DNA from: Cellvibrio sp. KY-GH-1
GTDB taxonomy: Bacteria; Pseudomonadota; Gammaproteobacteria; Pseudomonadales; Cellvibrionaceae
Direction of reading: 5' to 3'
Assembly: GCF_008806975.1 (NCBI RefSeq)
Contig: NZ_CP031728.1
Coordinates: 2,294,001-2,358,000, forward strand
Length of the DNA stretch: 64,000 bases
The position numbers and the translations under genes were made by a program. The notes under the pieces are model-generated. The model had not been told where the DNA came from. It did no database searches and worked only from the letters and a program-made list of their open reading frames with translations. Each line of letters starts with the position of its first letter. Position 1 is the stretch's first letter. Shown here one piece after another: positions 1 through 8,403 of this stretch.

Positions 1-258
1 GCAGGCAAGCCATTTTGCGGTGCGTGGTACGGCGCCTTTGGTATGCCAAGCCTCTAGTAACGGGCCAATTTGTGGGTGGTGACGAATCCAACGGTTTAAC
101 CTGGGTGACCCTTTAGGAGCAGCCCACGCGGCAATGAGTACAAAAACGGTTGTCGGTAAAAGGGGGAGGAATAACCCCAAAATACCTAACGCCAAAGTGA
201 CGCCAGCCAAGGTGGCATACGCCATACGGACTAATGACCAGGATTCAGCTTTTTCCAT
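1..258 (-). CDS. YbaN/DUF454 family inner-membrane protein (5' part only)
   Basis: The open frame begins at an ATG (complement of 256-258) and runs off the left window edge after 86 codons, so the C-terminus is missing. After a short polar start there is a hydrophobic stretch containing GLFLPLLPTT, then a polar SPRLNRW segment, HPQIGPLLEAW and GAVPRTAKW. This order (LPLLPTT, then SPRLxRW, HPxxGPxxxxW, GAxPRxAK) is the signature of the small YbaN/DUF454 membrane protein family, whose function is not established. It is transcribed away from yigZ, with about 150 bases between them that would hold both promoters. The family call is from motif recognition only. Confidence 0.8.
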   Translation of the reverse strand, partial: MEKAESWSLVRMAYATLAGVTLALGILGLFLPLLPTTVFVLIAAWAAPKGSPRLNRWIRHHPQIGPLLEAWHTKGAVPRTAKWLAC

Positions 259-414
259 ACCTACGGACTCAAGGTTAACTTCAACTACCGCCTTTTAACG
301 CTACGAACTTAGCGCCGTACTATCGAATTTTATAGCCGCTACTCTAGACTCCTGCAACCGATTTACATGGATTCACGGATATAATCACCGCTTATCAGGT
401 TTGATGAGCCAGTT

Positions 415-1023
415 ATGTCTTACACCGTTCTCGCCGCTCCGGTTGAATCCAGTACCGAAGAAAAAAACAGCGATTTTCTTACCTTCCTTCATCCTGTTAC
501 ATCACGGGACGAGGCTATCGCGTTGGTGGAGACCTATCGCCAGCAATACCCCGATGCGAACCATGTCTGTTGGGCCTACGTGATTGGCAACACCCGCCAG
601 CCGCAGACCCAGGCCTTTAGCGATGATGGAGAACCATCCGGCACCGCCGGTAAACCCATGCTGCATGTATTAACCGAGCGCGACGTGGGTAATTCACTCG
701 CCGTAGTAGTACGCTATTTTGGCGGGGTAAAGCTGGGGGCCGGCGGATTGGTGCGCGCCTATTCGGGAGCCGTATCCCACGCGGTGAATAACGCTGAGTT
801 ACGCGCGGTGATTCCCTGCATAGAACTTGAGATCGCCGTGGATTTTTCCAGGGAGACCAGAATTCGTCACTTGGTAAACCAATTTCCAGGCCAGATTCTG
901 TCGGTAGACTATGGAGCAGAGGTGAACTTGCATATTAGCCTTGCAGTCGCACATTTGGCCTCTTTCAAACAATTGGTGGTGAATGAAACGGCGGGAAATG
1001 TGCGAATAACAGAAAAAATTTAA
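415..1023 (+). CDS. yigZ: YigZ/IMPACT family protein (UPF0029)
   Basis: The 202-residue product has the usual length of bacterial YigZ. Hallmarks are HVCWAYVIG near residue 50, SDDGEPSGTAGKPML near residue 70 and VVRYFGGVKLGAGGLVRAY near residue 100, the conserved core of the IMPACT N-terminal domain. The C-terminal third fits the EF-G-fold domain of bacterial members. YIH1/IMPACT proteins in eukaryotes influence translational control through GCN1; the bacterial role is not settled, although a link to the ribosome has been proposed. The gene stands alone, divergent from the ybaN-like gene. Start at ATG 415; no strong Shine-Dalgarno is evident. Confidence 0.93.
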   Translation: MSYTVLAAPVESSTEEKNSDFLTFLHPVTSRDEAIALVETYRQQYPDANHVCWAYVIGNTRQPQTQAFSDDGEPSGTAGKPMLHVLTERDVGNSLAVVVRYFGGVKLGAGGLVRAYSGAVSHAVNNAELRAVIPCIELEIAVDFSRETRIRHLVNQFPGQILSVDYGAEVNLHISLAVAHLASFKQLVVNETAGNVRITEKI

Positions 1024-1125
1024 CTATTTTTTATCACACTGTCTAAATCCGTCAGCCGAGTTCGACTAGGGTGTAGAACATCCCCTAAACCTGTTAGTTT
1101 CAATTCAATCGAAGGAGACAACCCA

Positions 1126-1983
1126 ATGAAAGTCATGGTAATGGTAAAAGCATCCCCCGGTTCCGAAGCAGGCAAAATGCCCAGTGCGGAGTTGCTGACC
1201 GCTATGGGTCAGTTTAATGAAGAATTAGTCAAAGCTGGCATTATGGAATCTGGCGATGGATTGAAACCGAGCAGCCAGGGTTACCGTATTCGTTTCAGCG
1301 GCGACAAACGCGTAGTCACCACTGGCCCCTTTACTGAGACCAACGAATTAATTGCCGGCTATTGGATCTGGAATGTGAACTCCATGGAAGAAGCCATTGA
1401 ATGGGCGAAAAAATGCCCTAACCCCATGGACGATGAAGATTCCGATATTGAAATTCGCACCTTTTATACCATGGAGGATTTTGCAGAAGCAGACCTGGAC
1501 GGAACAGCCGCTGCACACGAAGACGCACTGCGTCAAACCATCGCGATGCAAAAAGTGGAAGTACAAAATTATTTATTTTTTTCCGGTCGCTGCGATGAAG
1601 CACTGGCATTTTATAAAGAACACTTAAGTGCAGACGTAAAATTTATAATTCGCTTTAACGAAAGCCCGGAGCCCATGCCGGAAGGGGTGTTGCAGCCCGG
1701 CTTTGAAAATAAAGTGATGCACGCCGAATTTAGTCTGGGCAATGTGCGAGTGATGGCGTCCGACGGTTGCAATGATGTCGAAAAATTCAGTGGATTCCGT
1801 ATCGCTTTATCAGTTCCCACGGAAGAAGAAACGCGCCGTATTTTTAACGCACTCGCCAGTGAAGGTGGCAAGGTGGATATGCCATTAATGAAAACTTTCT
1901 GGTCACCACTTTATGGCCAGGTAACCGACAAGTTTGGCGTAGGCTGGATGGTCATGATTCCAGGCGAAGAAGCCCCGCAATAA
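1126..1983 (+). CDS. YCII-domain / VOC (PhnB-like) fusion protein
   Basis: Two small domains are fused. Residues 1-120 form a YCII/DGPF-type ferredoxin-like domain (MKVMVMVKASPGSEAG start, VTTGPFTETNELIAGYW core). Residues about 147-280 form a VOC/glyoxalase-fold domain of the PhnB / 3-demethylubiquinone-methyltransferase-like type (LFFSGRCDEALAFYKE start, MPLMKTFWSPLYGQVTDKFGVGWMV end). Each half is common as a separate gene, often near ECF sigma factors; none is seen here. The start is well supported by GAAGGAG seven bases upstream. Substrate unknown. A strong hairpin follows the stop. The fusion looks intact, with no frameshift at the junction. Confidence 0.85.
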   Translation: MKVMVMVKASPGSEAGKMPSAELLTAMGQFNEELVKAGIMESGDGLKPSSQGYRIRFSGDKRVVTTGPFTETNELIAGYWIWNVNSMEEAIEWAKKCPNPMDDEDSDIEIRTFYTMEDFAEADLDGTAAAHEDALRQTIAMQKVEVQNYLFFSGRCDEALAFYKEHLSADVKFIIRFNESPEPMPEGVLQPGFENKVMHAEFSLGNVRVMASDGCNDVEKFSGFRIALSVPTEEETRRIFNALASEGGKVDMPLMKTFWSPLYGQVTDKFGVGWMVMIPGEEAPQ

Positions 1984-1991
1984 GTACAGCA

Positions 1992-2021
1992 CCAGTGTCC
2001 GCTGCGCGTAGCGGACACTGG
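1992..2021 (+). terminator. Strong hairpin after the YCII-VOC gene
   Basis: A perfect 12-base-pair inverted repeat (1992-2003 with 2010-2021, loop of 6) begins nine bases after the stop codon. A T-run follows only about 13 bases later (2034-2039), so this is terminator-like rather than a textbook intrinsic terminator. It separates the gene from the sigma54-driven operon downstream. Confidence 0.6.
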
Positions 2022-2085
2022 TTCCGGACACATCTTTTTTCCACGCATTTACAAAAACCGCTTTAAGATTAATCACTTGCCAATT

Positions 2086-2101
2086 TGGCATTCATTCTGC
2101 A
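2086..2101 (+). promoter_or_regulatory. Sigma54 (-24/-12) promoter of the ABC exporter operon
   Basis: TGGCATTCATTCTGCA matches the consensus TGGCAC-N5-TTGCA, with the invariant GG and GC elements 12 bases apart. Transcription would start near 2112, about 30 bases before the first gene. The -24 element lies in a near-perfect palindrome (TGCCAATTTGGCA, 2078-2090), which may be coincidence or a regulator site. The operon encodes its own sigma54 activator, which makes the promoter call more credible. Confidence 0.7.
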
Positions 2102-2142
2102 ATCACCACTGCATCGCCATACATTTTATTAATTGGTAAACG

Positions 2143-3549
2143 ATGCACAACGCACAACAACAAACACACTGCAAGCCACAGGCAGACCAGGACCAACAGG
2201 CCCATCGCGAACCGTCGTCTCAGGGTCTTAAAGCTGATGCCCATACAATCCGCGTGACGGGAATCCAAGGCACTGAGGCCCAGGATGTGAAACGCGCAGC
2301 TCGCTCAGCTCTGCTTACCCGGCGCAGATTGTTGATAGCGGGACTGTTGATAGCAGGACTGTTCTTATTGATTGTTTTATTGGCAGCGAGCGTCTTTATG
2401 TGGCGAGACCAACTGCAAACTGATCGGCGTGTAGCGCGCTCGGAACTTGTTATCGCCCCCGTAACACGCGGCGATATACGCCGTGAAATTTCGGCCCAGG
2501 GTAAAGTCGTGGTAGCCAATAGCCCCACCCTTTATAGCAGCGCCGATGGCATAGTGACTTATCAAGTCAACGCGGGCGACAAAGTTAAACAAGGACAATT
2601 ACTGTTAAGGGTAGAAAGCCCTGCCCTCGCCAGCCGCTATCAACAAGCGAACGCCGTATTAGCGCGTTTGCACAATGAATTAAACGGGCGGGAAATCGCC
2701 GCACAAAAAAGCCAGCTGGAAGCGAAACAGGCATTACAATTTGCCGAATTAAACTTGCGCAATGCGCAGCGCGACTTTGGCCGTTACCAACTTGGATTAG
2801 CTAAAGGTTTTGTGTCACAACAGGAGTTTGATCGCGCCGAGGAAAATTTACATATTGCCGAATTAAAAGCACAGCAGGCCCCGGAACAACTAACCCTGAT
2901 TACACAAGTCAGCAATACTGAAATACAAAATGCCGCCAAACAAATTGAAGAGCAGCAAGCTGTTGTCAGTGAACTCGCGCGCGAGGTAAACGCACTGGAG
3001 GTAAAATCTCCGGTAGATGCCATAGTGGGCAATCTGTCGTTAAATCAAAAAAGTGCTGTCGTCATGCATCAGGCATTAATTACCGTCATTGACCTCGCTC
3101 ATTACGAAGTGGAAATAGAAGTACCGGAAAACTATGTTGCCGAGTTGGTGCCAGAAATGACGGCCGAAATAAAACTCGATAACACATTGTATGCGGGTGC
3201 TATTACTGCAATCGCACCCGAGGTTAATGCCGGCCAGGTGAAAGTACGCCTGCATTTTACCGGCACAGAACCGCAGCAGTTGCGCCAAAACCAGCGCATT
3301 ACTGCGATTATTCTGCTGGAAGTTCGCACTCAGGTATTAAAACTTCCACGCGGCCTGTACGCCGAATTGGATAATGGCAAAAGCGTATTTAAAGTGATCG
3401 GTAACAAAGCACTTAAAACACCCGTGAGCTACGGTGTATGGGGGTTAAACGATATTGAAATTACTAACGGCCTGGCACTGGGGGAAGAAATCATCGTTTC
3501 CGATACCTCGGGCTTTCGCGATGCGCAATCACTGTATTTACGGCAATAA
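2143..3549 (+). CDS. Periplasmic adaptor (HlyD/MacA-like) of an ABC exporter
   Basis: Membrane-fusion/adaptor subunit linking inner-membrane permeases to an outer-membrane channel. A hydrophilic, Gln- and His-rich N-terminus of about 60 residues is followed by one membrane anchor (about 66-88). A barrel-sandwich half-motif follows (GKVVVANSPT, then VTYQVNAGDKVKQGQLLLRVESP), then a long helical hairpin with heptad character (about 165-285), then the second lipoyl half (LEVKSPVDAIVGNL) and a beta-barrel/MPD-like C-terminus. First gene of a six-gene operon; the ATPase gene starts 61 bases later. The cytoplasmic N-terminal extension is longer than usual for MacA, and no strong ribosome site precedes ATG 2143, so a later start is possible. 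Substrate unknown. Confidence 0.85.
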   Translation: MHNAQQQTHCKPQADQDQQAHREPSSQGLKADAHTIRVTGIQGTEAQDVKRAARSALLTRRRLLIAGLLIAGLFLLIVLLAASVFMWRDQLQTDRRVARSELVIAPVTRGDIRREISAQGKVVVANSPTLYSSADGIVTYQVNAGDKVKQGQLLLRVESPALASRYQQANAVLARLHNELNGREIAAQKSQLEAKQALQFAELNLRNAQRDFGRYQLGLAKGFVSQQEFDRAEENLHIAELKAQQAPEQLTLITQVSNTEIQNAAKQIEEQQAVVSELAREVNALEVKSPVDAIVGNLSLNQKSAVVMHQALITVIDLAHYEVEIEVPENYVAELVPEMTAEIKLDNTLYAGAITAIAPEVNAGQVKVRLHFTGTEPQQLRQNQRITAIILLEVRTQVLKLPRGLYAELDNGKSVFKVIGNKALKTPVSYGVWGLNDIEITNGLALGEEIIVSDTSGFRDAQSLYLRQ

Positions 3550-3610
3550 ACGCGCGCATACAACTGCATAAACATCCAATAGCAATCACACCAACATCAC
3601 GAGCAGGACT

Positions 3611-4333
3611 ATGAATCAAGCGCAGATCACGCACAATACGCAAGCAGCAAAAGCGCTGTTTGCCATGCACAATATCAGCAAGGTATATAGCACCGAACTC
3701 ATTGAAACCCATGCGCTGCGCGATTTTAGTTTGCAGGTTAATGAAGGCGAATTTGTCGCAATTACCGGCCCCTCCGGCTCCGGTAAAACTACTTTCCTGA
3801 ATATTGCCGGTTTGTTGGAAACCTACACCGCCGGCGATTATTTTCTGGATGGAATTAACACGCGCGATTTAAACGATAACCAGCTATCCCACTTGCGCAA
3901 TACCAAAATCGGCTTCGTATTTCAGGGCTTCAATTTAATTCCCGATTTAAATGCCTATGACAATATCGAAGTGCCGCTGCGCTATCGCAATATGCCCCGC
4001 AGCGAACGCAAAGAGCGTGTACGGCAAGCGCTGGCGCGAGTGGGTTTGGAGTCGCGCGCAAAACATTTCCCGGCGCAATTATCGGGCGGGCAACAACAAC
4101 GCATTGCCGTCGCACGCGCAATTGCAGGATCGCCCGCATTTATTCTCGCGGACGAGCCCACTGGCAACCTGGATACCTTAATGGCAAGACAAGTGATGGA
4201 ACTGCTGGAAGATATAAATGACCAGGGCACTACCATCATCATGGTGACTCACGATCAGGATCTGGCGCGCCGTACCCAGCGCCATATTCAAATTGTGGAT
4301 GGCCAGGTCACCGAAGTGTTTAAACACAGTTAA
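3611..4333 (+). CDS. ABC transporter ATP-binding protein (MacB/LolD type)
   Basis: A 240-residue stand-alone nucleotide-binding subunit. It shows Walker A (GPSGSGKTT), Q-loop (VFQGFNLIP), ABC signature (LSGGQQQRIAVARA), Walker B with the catalytic Glu (ILADEPTGNLD) and H-loop (MVTHDQDLA). The sequence type is that of the LolD/MacB ATPases that drive mechanotransmission-type FtsX permeases. GAGCAGGACT supplies a ribosome site. It should pair with the two permeases directly downstream and the adaptor upstream. Confidence 0.93.
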   Translation: MNQAQITHNTQAAKALFAMHNISKVYSTELIETHALRDFSLQVNEGEFVAITGPSGSGKTTFLNIAGLLETYTAGDYFLDGINTRDLNDNQLSHLRNTKIGFVFQGFNLIPDLNAYDNIEVPLRYRNMPRSERKERVRQALARVGLESRAKHFPAQLSGGQQQRIAVARAIAGSPAFILADEPTGNLDTLMARQVMELLEDINDQGTTIIMVTHDQDLARRTQRHIQIVDGQVTEVFKHS

Positions 4334-4358
4334 GGACTAGCTCATTAAAGGAACAATT

Positions 4359-5720
4359 ATGTTTTGGTATCCACTGCAATTAGCCCTGCGTTCAATTCGC
4401 AAGGCGCCGATACTCAGTAGCGTCATGGTATTCGTACTGGCGACGGGTGTTGCGATAACCACTATTAGCTACACCCACTATTACCATTTAAAAAAGAATC
4501 CGCTCGCCCACAAAGATGAGAATTTATTTTTACTACAAACGGATTCCTGGGATGCAAAACACCAATACGAAAATACGCCTAACAAGTTACCACCGTTGCA
4601 TAGCTATCGTGATTCCATGGGGTTGCTAGCCAGCAATATACCCCTGCGCAAAACCGCGATTACCAATTGGGGCGGATCTATTCACAATCCGGACTTGCAA
4701 CAAAAAGCGCTGTTTGTGCGCGGCCATATAACCACGCACGACTTCTTCAGTATGTTTGAGCATGAATTTATCTACGGGGCGCCCTGGAACGCGACCGCCG
4801 ATGATCACTTTCAAAATGTCATCGTGATCAGTGACGATGTGAATCAACAATTATTTGGTGGTAAAAACAGTGTTGGTAAGTCAGTCGTTTACGAGAGCGC
4901 CCACTATCAAATTGTGGGAGTAGTAAAAAAGAAACTCCGCACTAATCCCACTTATGAAATTGCACTCTATCGCTGGCCCCAGCCAGACGCGCAATTTTAC
5001 TTTCCCATTTCAATATTAAAGGCCACAGAACTAGGGGCATGGATACGCTACGAATGCCCGGAAGACACGCGCGATTACGGGTCCCATTGGTATCAGCCAC
5101 GCTTGATTAATAGCTGCACCTGGATAAGTTTGTGGTTTGAATTTGCGGACGATCCGCAAAAAACACAATTTGAAGAATTTGTACGCAGCTATATTCAAGA
5201 ACAAAAAAAGTCGGGCAACTATCCACGACCTTTGCGCTTCGCATTAACCAGCATTGGCGACTATATGCACCTGAACCAGGCTGCCTACGATGAAGACAAC
5301 ACCACTATTTACCTAGGGGCTTTTACCTTGCTGGTGTGCACATTAAATTTTGTGGCATTGCTGTTAGCCAAATTTATGCGTGCATTACCGGAGTCAGGTG
5401 TGCGCCGCGCGCTAGGGGCAAACCGCCAGGCAATATTTATGCAGCACTTGCTGGAAAGTACCACCCTGGGTGCGGCAGCAGGAGCACTGGGCGTAGTCAT
5501 GACTATCGCTGGTTTGTGGTACGTGAAGCTCGCGTGGAAATCAGCACCGCCACCGGCCAATGGGCTATTGGGGCCAGACAATGTTGCACTCATGGAACCA
5601 GACCTGACCATCCTGGCGAGTTGTATCGCAACAGCGCTGCTCGCCAGTCTTTGTGCGGGACTCTATCCCGCCTGGCAAGCCTGCCGGGTTGCTGCCGCGA
5701 ACTATTTGAAAATTCAATGA
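4359..5720 (+). CDS. ABC transporter permease 1 (MacB/FtsX type)
   Basis: 453 residues with one N-terminal membrane helix (about 18-38), a large periplasmic MacB_PCD-like domain (about 40-310) and three C-terminal FtsX-type helices containing ESGVRRALGANR and LYPAWQACRVAAANYL. This topology is typical of MacB-like permeases. Ribosome site AAAGGAACAATT. Paired with a second, diverged permease, which suggests a heterodimeric transporter. The periplasmic domain carries several Cys residues (YECPEDTRD, INSCTW) that could form a disulfide. Confidence 0.88.
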   Translation: MFWYPLQLALRSIRKAPILSSVMVFVLATGVAITTISYTHYYHLKKNPLAHKDENLFLLQTDSWDAKHQYENTPNKLPPLHSYRDSMGLLASNIPLRKTAITNWGGSIHNPDLQQKALFVRGHITTHDFFSMFEHEFIYGAPWNATADDHFQNVIVISDDVNQQLFGGKNSVGKSVVYESAHYQIVGVVKKKLRTNPTYEIALYRWPQPDAQFYFPISILKATELGAWIRYECPEDTRDYGSHWYQPRLINSCTWISLWFEFADDPQKTQFEEFVRSYIQEQKKSGNYPRPLRFALTSIGDYMHLNQAAYDEDNTTIYLGAFTLLVCTLNFVALLLAKFMRALPESGVRRALGANRQAIFMQHLLESTTLGAAAGALGVVMTIAGLWYVKLAWKSAPPPANGLLGPDNVALMEPDLTILASCIATALLASLCAGLYPAWQACRVAAANYLKIQ

Positions 5721-5787
5721 CGCCGCTACAAATTCAATTTCAGGTTTATGAGAACCCAATTATCTCGATTAAAAATACGGAAATCCT

Positions 5788-6996
5788 ATGCTTGCTCTAC
5801 CGCCGATTATAAAACCGCTGTTGCGTAAAAAGCTGATGCTGGTGTTACTGACGTTGCAGATTGCGTTAATCACTATGTTAGTGAGCAATATGGCGCACGT
5901 GCTCAATGAAATAAATAAATTTTATCAAGCGCCTACTGGTATCGATGATCCATATCTTGTCTGTTTCACCTTGCGCATTCCACCAGAACTGAAGGGAATC
6001 ATGCTGGCAGATGGCTTACGCGACCTGGAAAAAATCAAAGTAATTCCGGGAGTCGTTGATGTGGCTAGCCTGGACGCCATTCCCTTTGACGAACGCTTTA
6101 ATCTGAAAACCGGCAGTTTTACCACCACACCAGAGAACGACCTGCAACAAATAAGCTTTGTGCGTAGCAATGTTTCACCCAATGCACTGACAACAATGGG
6201 CCTTACCTTAGTAGCCGGGCGGCAATTTAAAAACACCGATATGGCATTTACGTATAAAACGGAGCCGCACGTCATCATTGTTACCCAGACTATGGCCAAA
6301 GCGCTCGTTGGTGAAAATAATAATGCTATTGGCAAGGTGGTTTATGAAAAAGGCAAGCCATATGAAATCATTGGGGTAACCTCTGATTGGCGCGGTTTTT
6401 ATCCGCAAATGTACCGCTCGGAATCCACCGTATTTTTTCCCGAATACAACGAAATGAATAAGGAATTTCGCTATCTGGTTCGCACCAGAACGCCGGAAAT
6501 ACGCGCACTGGTTATTCAAACTGTTGAGCAATATATCGCTGCACAGTATCCGCAAGGACTGATTTTTTATGCTGACAAGTTGGATCACATCGTTGAAAAA
6601 TACAAAAATCACAGCACCATCAATTTGCTGGTAATGATCACACTGGTATTAAGCATTGCGTCGATTATTGCTATTGCGGGGCAGGCTTATTTTTCTGTGC
6701 ATCAGCGACGCAAACAGCTCGGCATTTTGCGCGCACTGGGGGCAACCCGCGGCAAGCTCATTGCCCAAATATTATTGGAAAATGCAGTCATTTTATTGTT
6801 TGGGTTGGAATTAGGCGTAGCGCTGGCATTTTCCCTCAGCCAGTTGATCTACCAAACGTCCGACATAGCAGCCATATCGCCTTGGTTCCTATTCGCGACC
6901 GCGCTGGTTATTTTCATTATTAGTCTGGTGAGCGCTGCCGTACCCGCCTGGCAGGCGGGAAAAATTTCGCCCAGTCTGGCAACACGTACTTTATAA
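5788..6996 (+). CDS. ABC transporter permease 2 (MacB/FtsX type)
   Basis: 402 residues with the same plan as the preceding permease: N-terminal helix (about 15-38), periplasmic domain, and three C-terminal helices with RRKQLGILRALGATRGK and AAVPAWQAGKISPS. The two permeases differ enough to be a heterodimer rather than a recent duplication. It lies 67 bases after permease 1 and 30 bases before the activator gene. Export substrate unknown; peptides, lipopeptides or membrane-active compounds would be typical for the family. Confidence 0.87.
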   Translation: MLALPPIIKPLLRKKLMLVLLTLQIALITMLVSNMAHVLNEINKFYQAPTGIDDPYLVCFTLRIPPELKGIMLADGLRDLEKIKVIPGVVDVASLDAIPFDERFNLKTGSFTTTPENDLQQISFVRSNVSPNALTTMGLTLVAGRQFKNTDMAFTYKTEPHVIIVTQTMAKALVGENNNAIGKVVYEKGKPYEIIGVTSDWRGFYPQMYRSESTVFFPEYNEMNKEFRYLVRTRTPEIRALVIQTVEQYIAAQYPQGLIFYADKLDHIVEKYKNHSTINLLVMITLVLSIASIIAIAGQAYFSVHQRRKQLGILRALGATRGKLIAQILLENAVILLFGLELGVALAFSLSQLIYQTSDIAAISPWFLFATALVIFIISLVSAAVPAWQAGKISPSLATRTL

Positions 6997-7026
6997 TGTG
7001 ATTAAAATAATTTATTCAAAGCACTT

Positions 7027-8403
7027 ATGACTAGCATTTTAATACTTGATGACAACCCGGCAGTGCTCACATCGCTGCAGATATTATTTTCGTTAAATGG
7101 CTTTCCCTGCATAACCAGCGAATACCCGTCGCATGCGCTAGAGCTTATTAAGCAAGGCGCGGCGTCGCTGGTTATTGCGGATATGAATTTCCAGCGCGAG
7201 ACCACCAGCGGTGAAGAAGGCAAACGCTTTTTTTATGCAGCGCGCGCCATCAACCCCGACTTGCCCATTATTTTGTTAACCGGCTGGGCGGACCTGACTA
7301 GCGCCGTGGAGCTGGTAAAAGCAGGCGCCGCAGATTACTTGGCAAAGCCATGGGACGACCAAAAATTATTACTGAGTGTTAACAATTTGTTGGAATTAAC
7401 CGAGGTGGCACACCAGCAGCGCGAACAGGCCAGTGAACGGCAACAACTGCGCAGCGCTCTGGAAAATAAATTTGACCTGGCCGGCGTTATTTACCAATCA
7501 GACAGCATCTACCGCTTACTCACCACTGCCGTACAGGTTGCCAAAGCTGATGTACCCATTCTCATCACTGGCCCCAATGGCTCCGGCAAAGAAAAAATTG
7601 CCGAAATTATCCAACGCAATTCATCCATTAAAAACGGACCATTCATTCGCTTAAATGCCGGTGCCATGCCGCTGGATTTAATGGAAGCAGAAATGTTTGG
7701 CGCTGAAGCCGGCGCCTACACCGGCATCAAACAGACCCGCGTCGGTCATTTTGAACAGGCTCATGGCGGTACATTATTTCTGGATGAAATTGGCAACCTG
7801 TCTCTAAGCGGGCAAATGAAATTATTGCGCCTGCTGCAAACCGGAGAATTCCAGCGATTGGGATCAACTCAGGTACGCCACGCCCGCGTGCGGATTATCA
7901 CCGCGACCAACAGCGATTTACCGGCCGCCATCGCGCGCGGCGAATTTCGCGAAGATTTATATTACCGCTTGAACGTTATTGAATTGCACACGCCGGCTTT
8001 AGCGGAACGCAAAGAAGACATTCTTCCACTCGCACGCCATTTTTTAAAAGGGCGACCGATTACACCGGAAGCCTTGCGCGCATTGGAAGCACACGATTGG
8101 CCAGGCAATGTGCGCGAATTACAAAACACGATTCAGCGCGCCTGCCTGCTCGCCAGCGCTCACAATATTGAAACGAGCGATTTGCAGTTGCCGATCCAGA
8201 AAATAAAAAATCGCCCACTCTATGAACCCAGTGAAGCGCAATTACGCCAGTGTTTAACCCAGGCTGGTAGCCTCGCCGAAGCAGCGCGATTACTCGGTTT
8301 GAGTCGACAAGCGCTCTACCGTCGTATGGAAAAATATGCTCTCAATTCGGAGGATTATTTTTCCAATGATAAGACCGGCACCAATTCGGTAGACACCGCA
8401 TGA
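7027..8403 (+). CDS. Sigma54-dependent response regulator (NtrC family)
   Basis: 458 residues with three domains. The receiver (1-120) has Asp8/Asp9, phospho-acceptor Asp52 and a Lys in LAKPW. The AAA+ sigma54-interaction domain has Walker A GPNGSGKEK, the sigma54-contacting GAYTG loop (a common variant of GAFTG), Walker B GGTLFLDEIG and the R-finger region EDLYYRLNVIEL. The C-terminal Fis-type helix-turn-helix is SLAEAARLLGLSRQALYRRM. The next gene, its kinase, overlaps the stop by four bases. It most likely activates the -24/-12 promoter at 2086, making the operon autoregulated. Confidence 0.93.
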   Translation: MTSILILDDNPAVLTSLQILFSLNGFPCITSEYPSHALELIKQGAASLVIADMNFQRETTSGEEGKRFFYAARAINPDLPIILLTGWADLTSAVELVKAGAADYLAKPWDDQKLLLSVNNLLELTEVAHQQREQASERQQLRSALENKFDLAGVIYQSDSIYRLLTTAVQVAKADVPILITGPNGSGKEKIAEIIQRNSSIKNGPFIRLNAGAMPLDLMEAEMFGAEAGAYTGIKQTRVGHFEQAHGGTLFLDEIGNLSLSGQMKLLRLLQTGEFQRLGSTQVRHARVRIITATNSDLPAAIARGEFREDLYYRLNVIELHTPALAERKEDILPLARHFLKGRPITPEALRALEAHDWPGNVRELQNTIQRACLLASAHNIETSDLQLPIQKIKNRPLYEPSEAQLRQCLTQAGSLAEAARLLGLSRQALYRRMEKYALNSEDYFSNDKTGTNSVDTA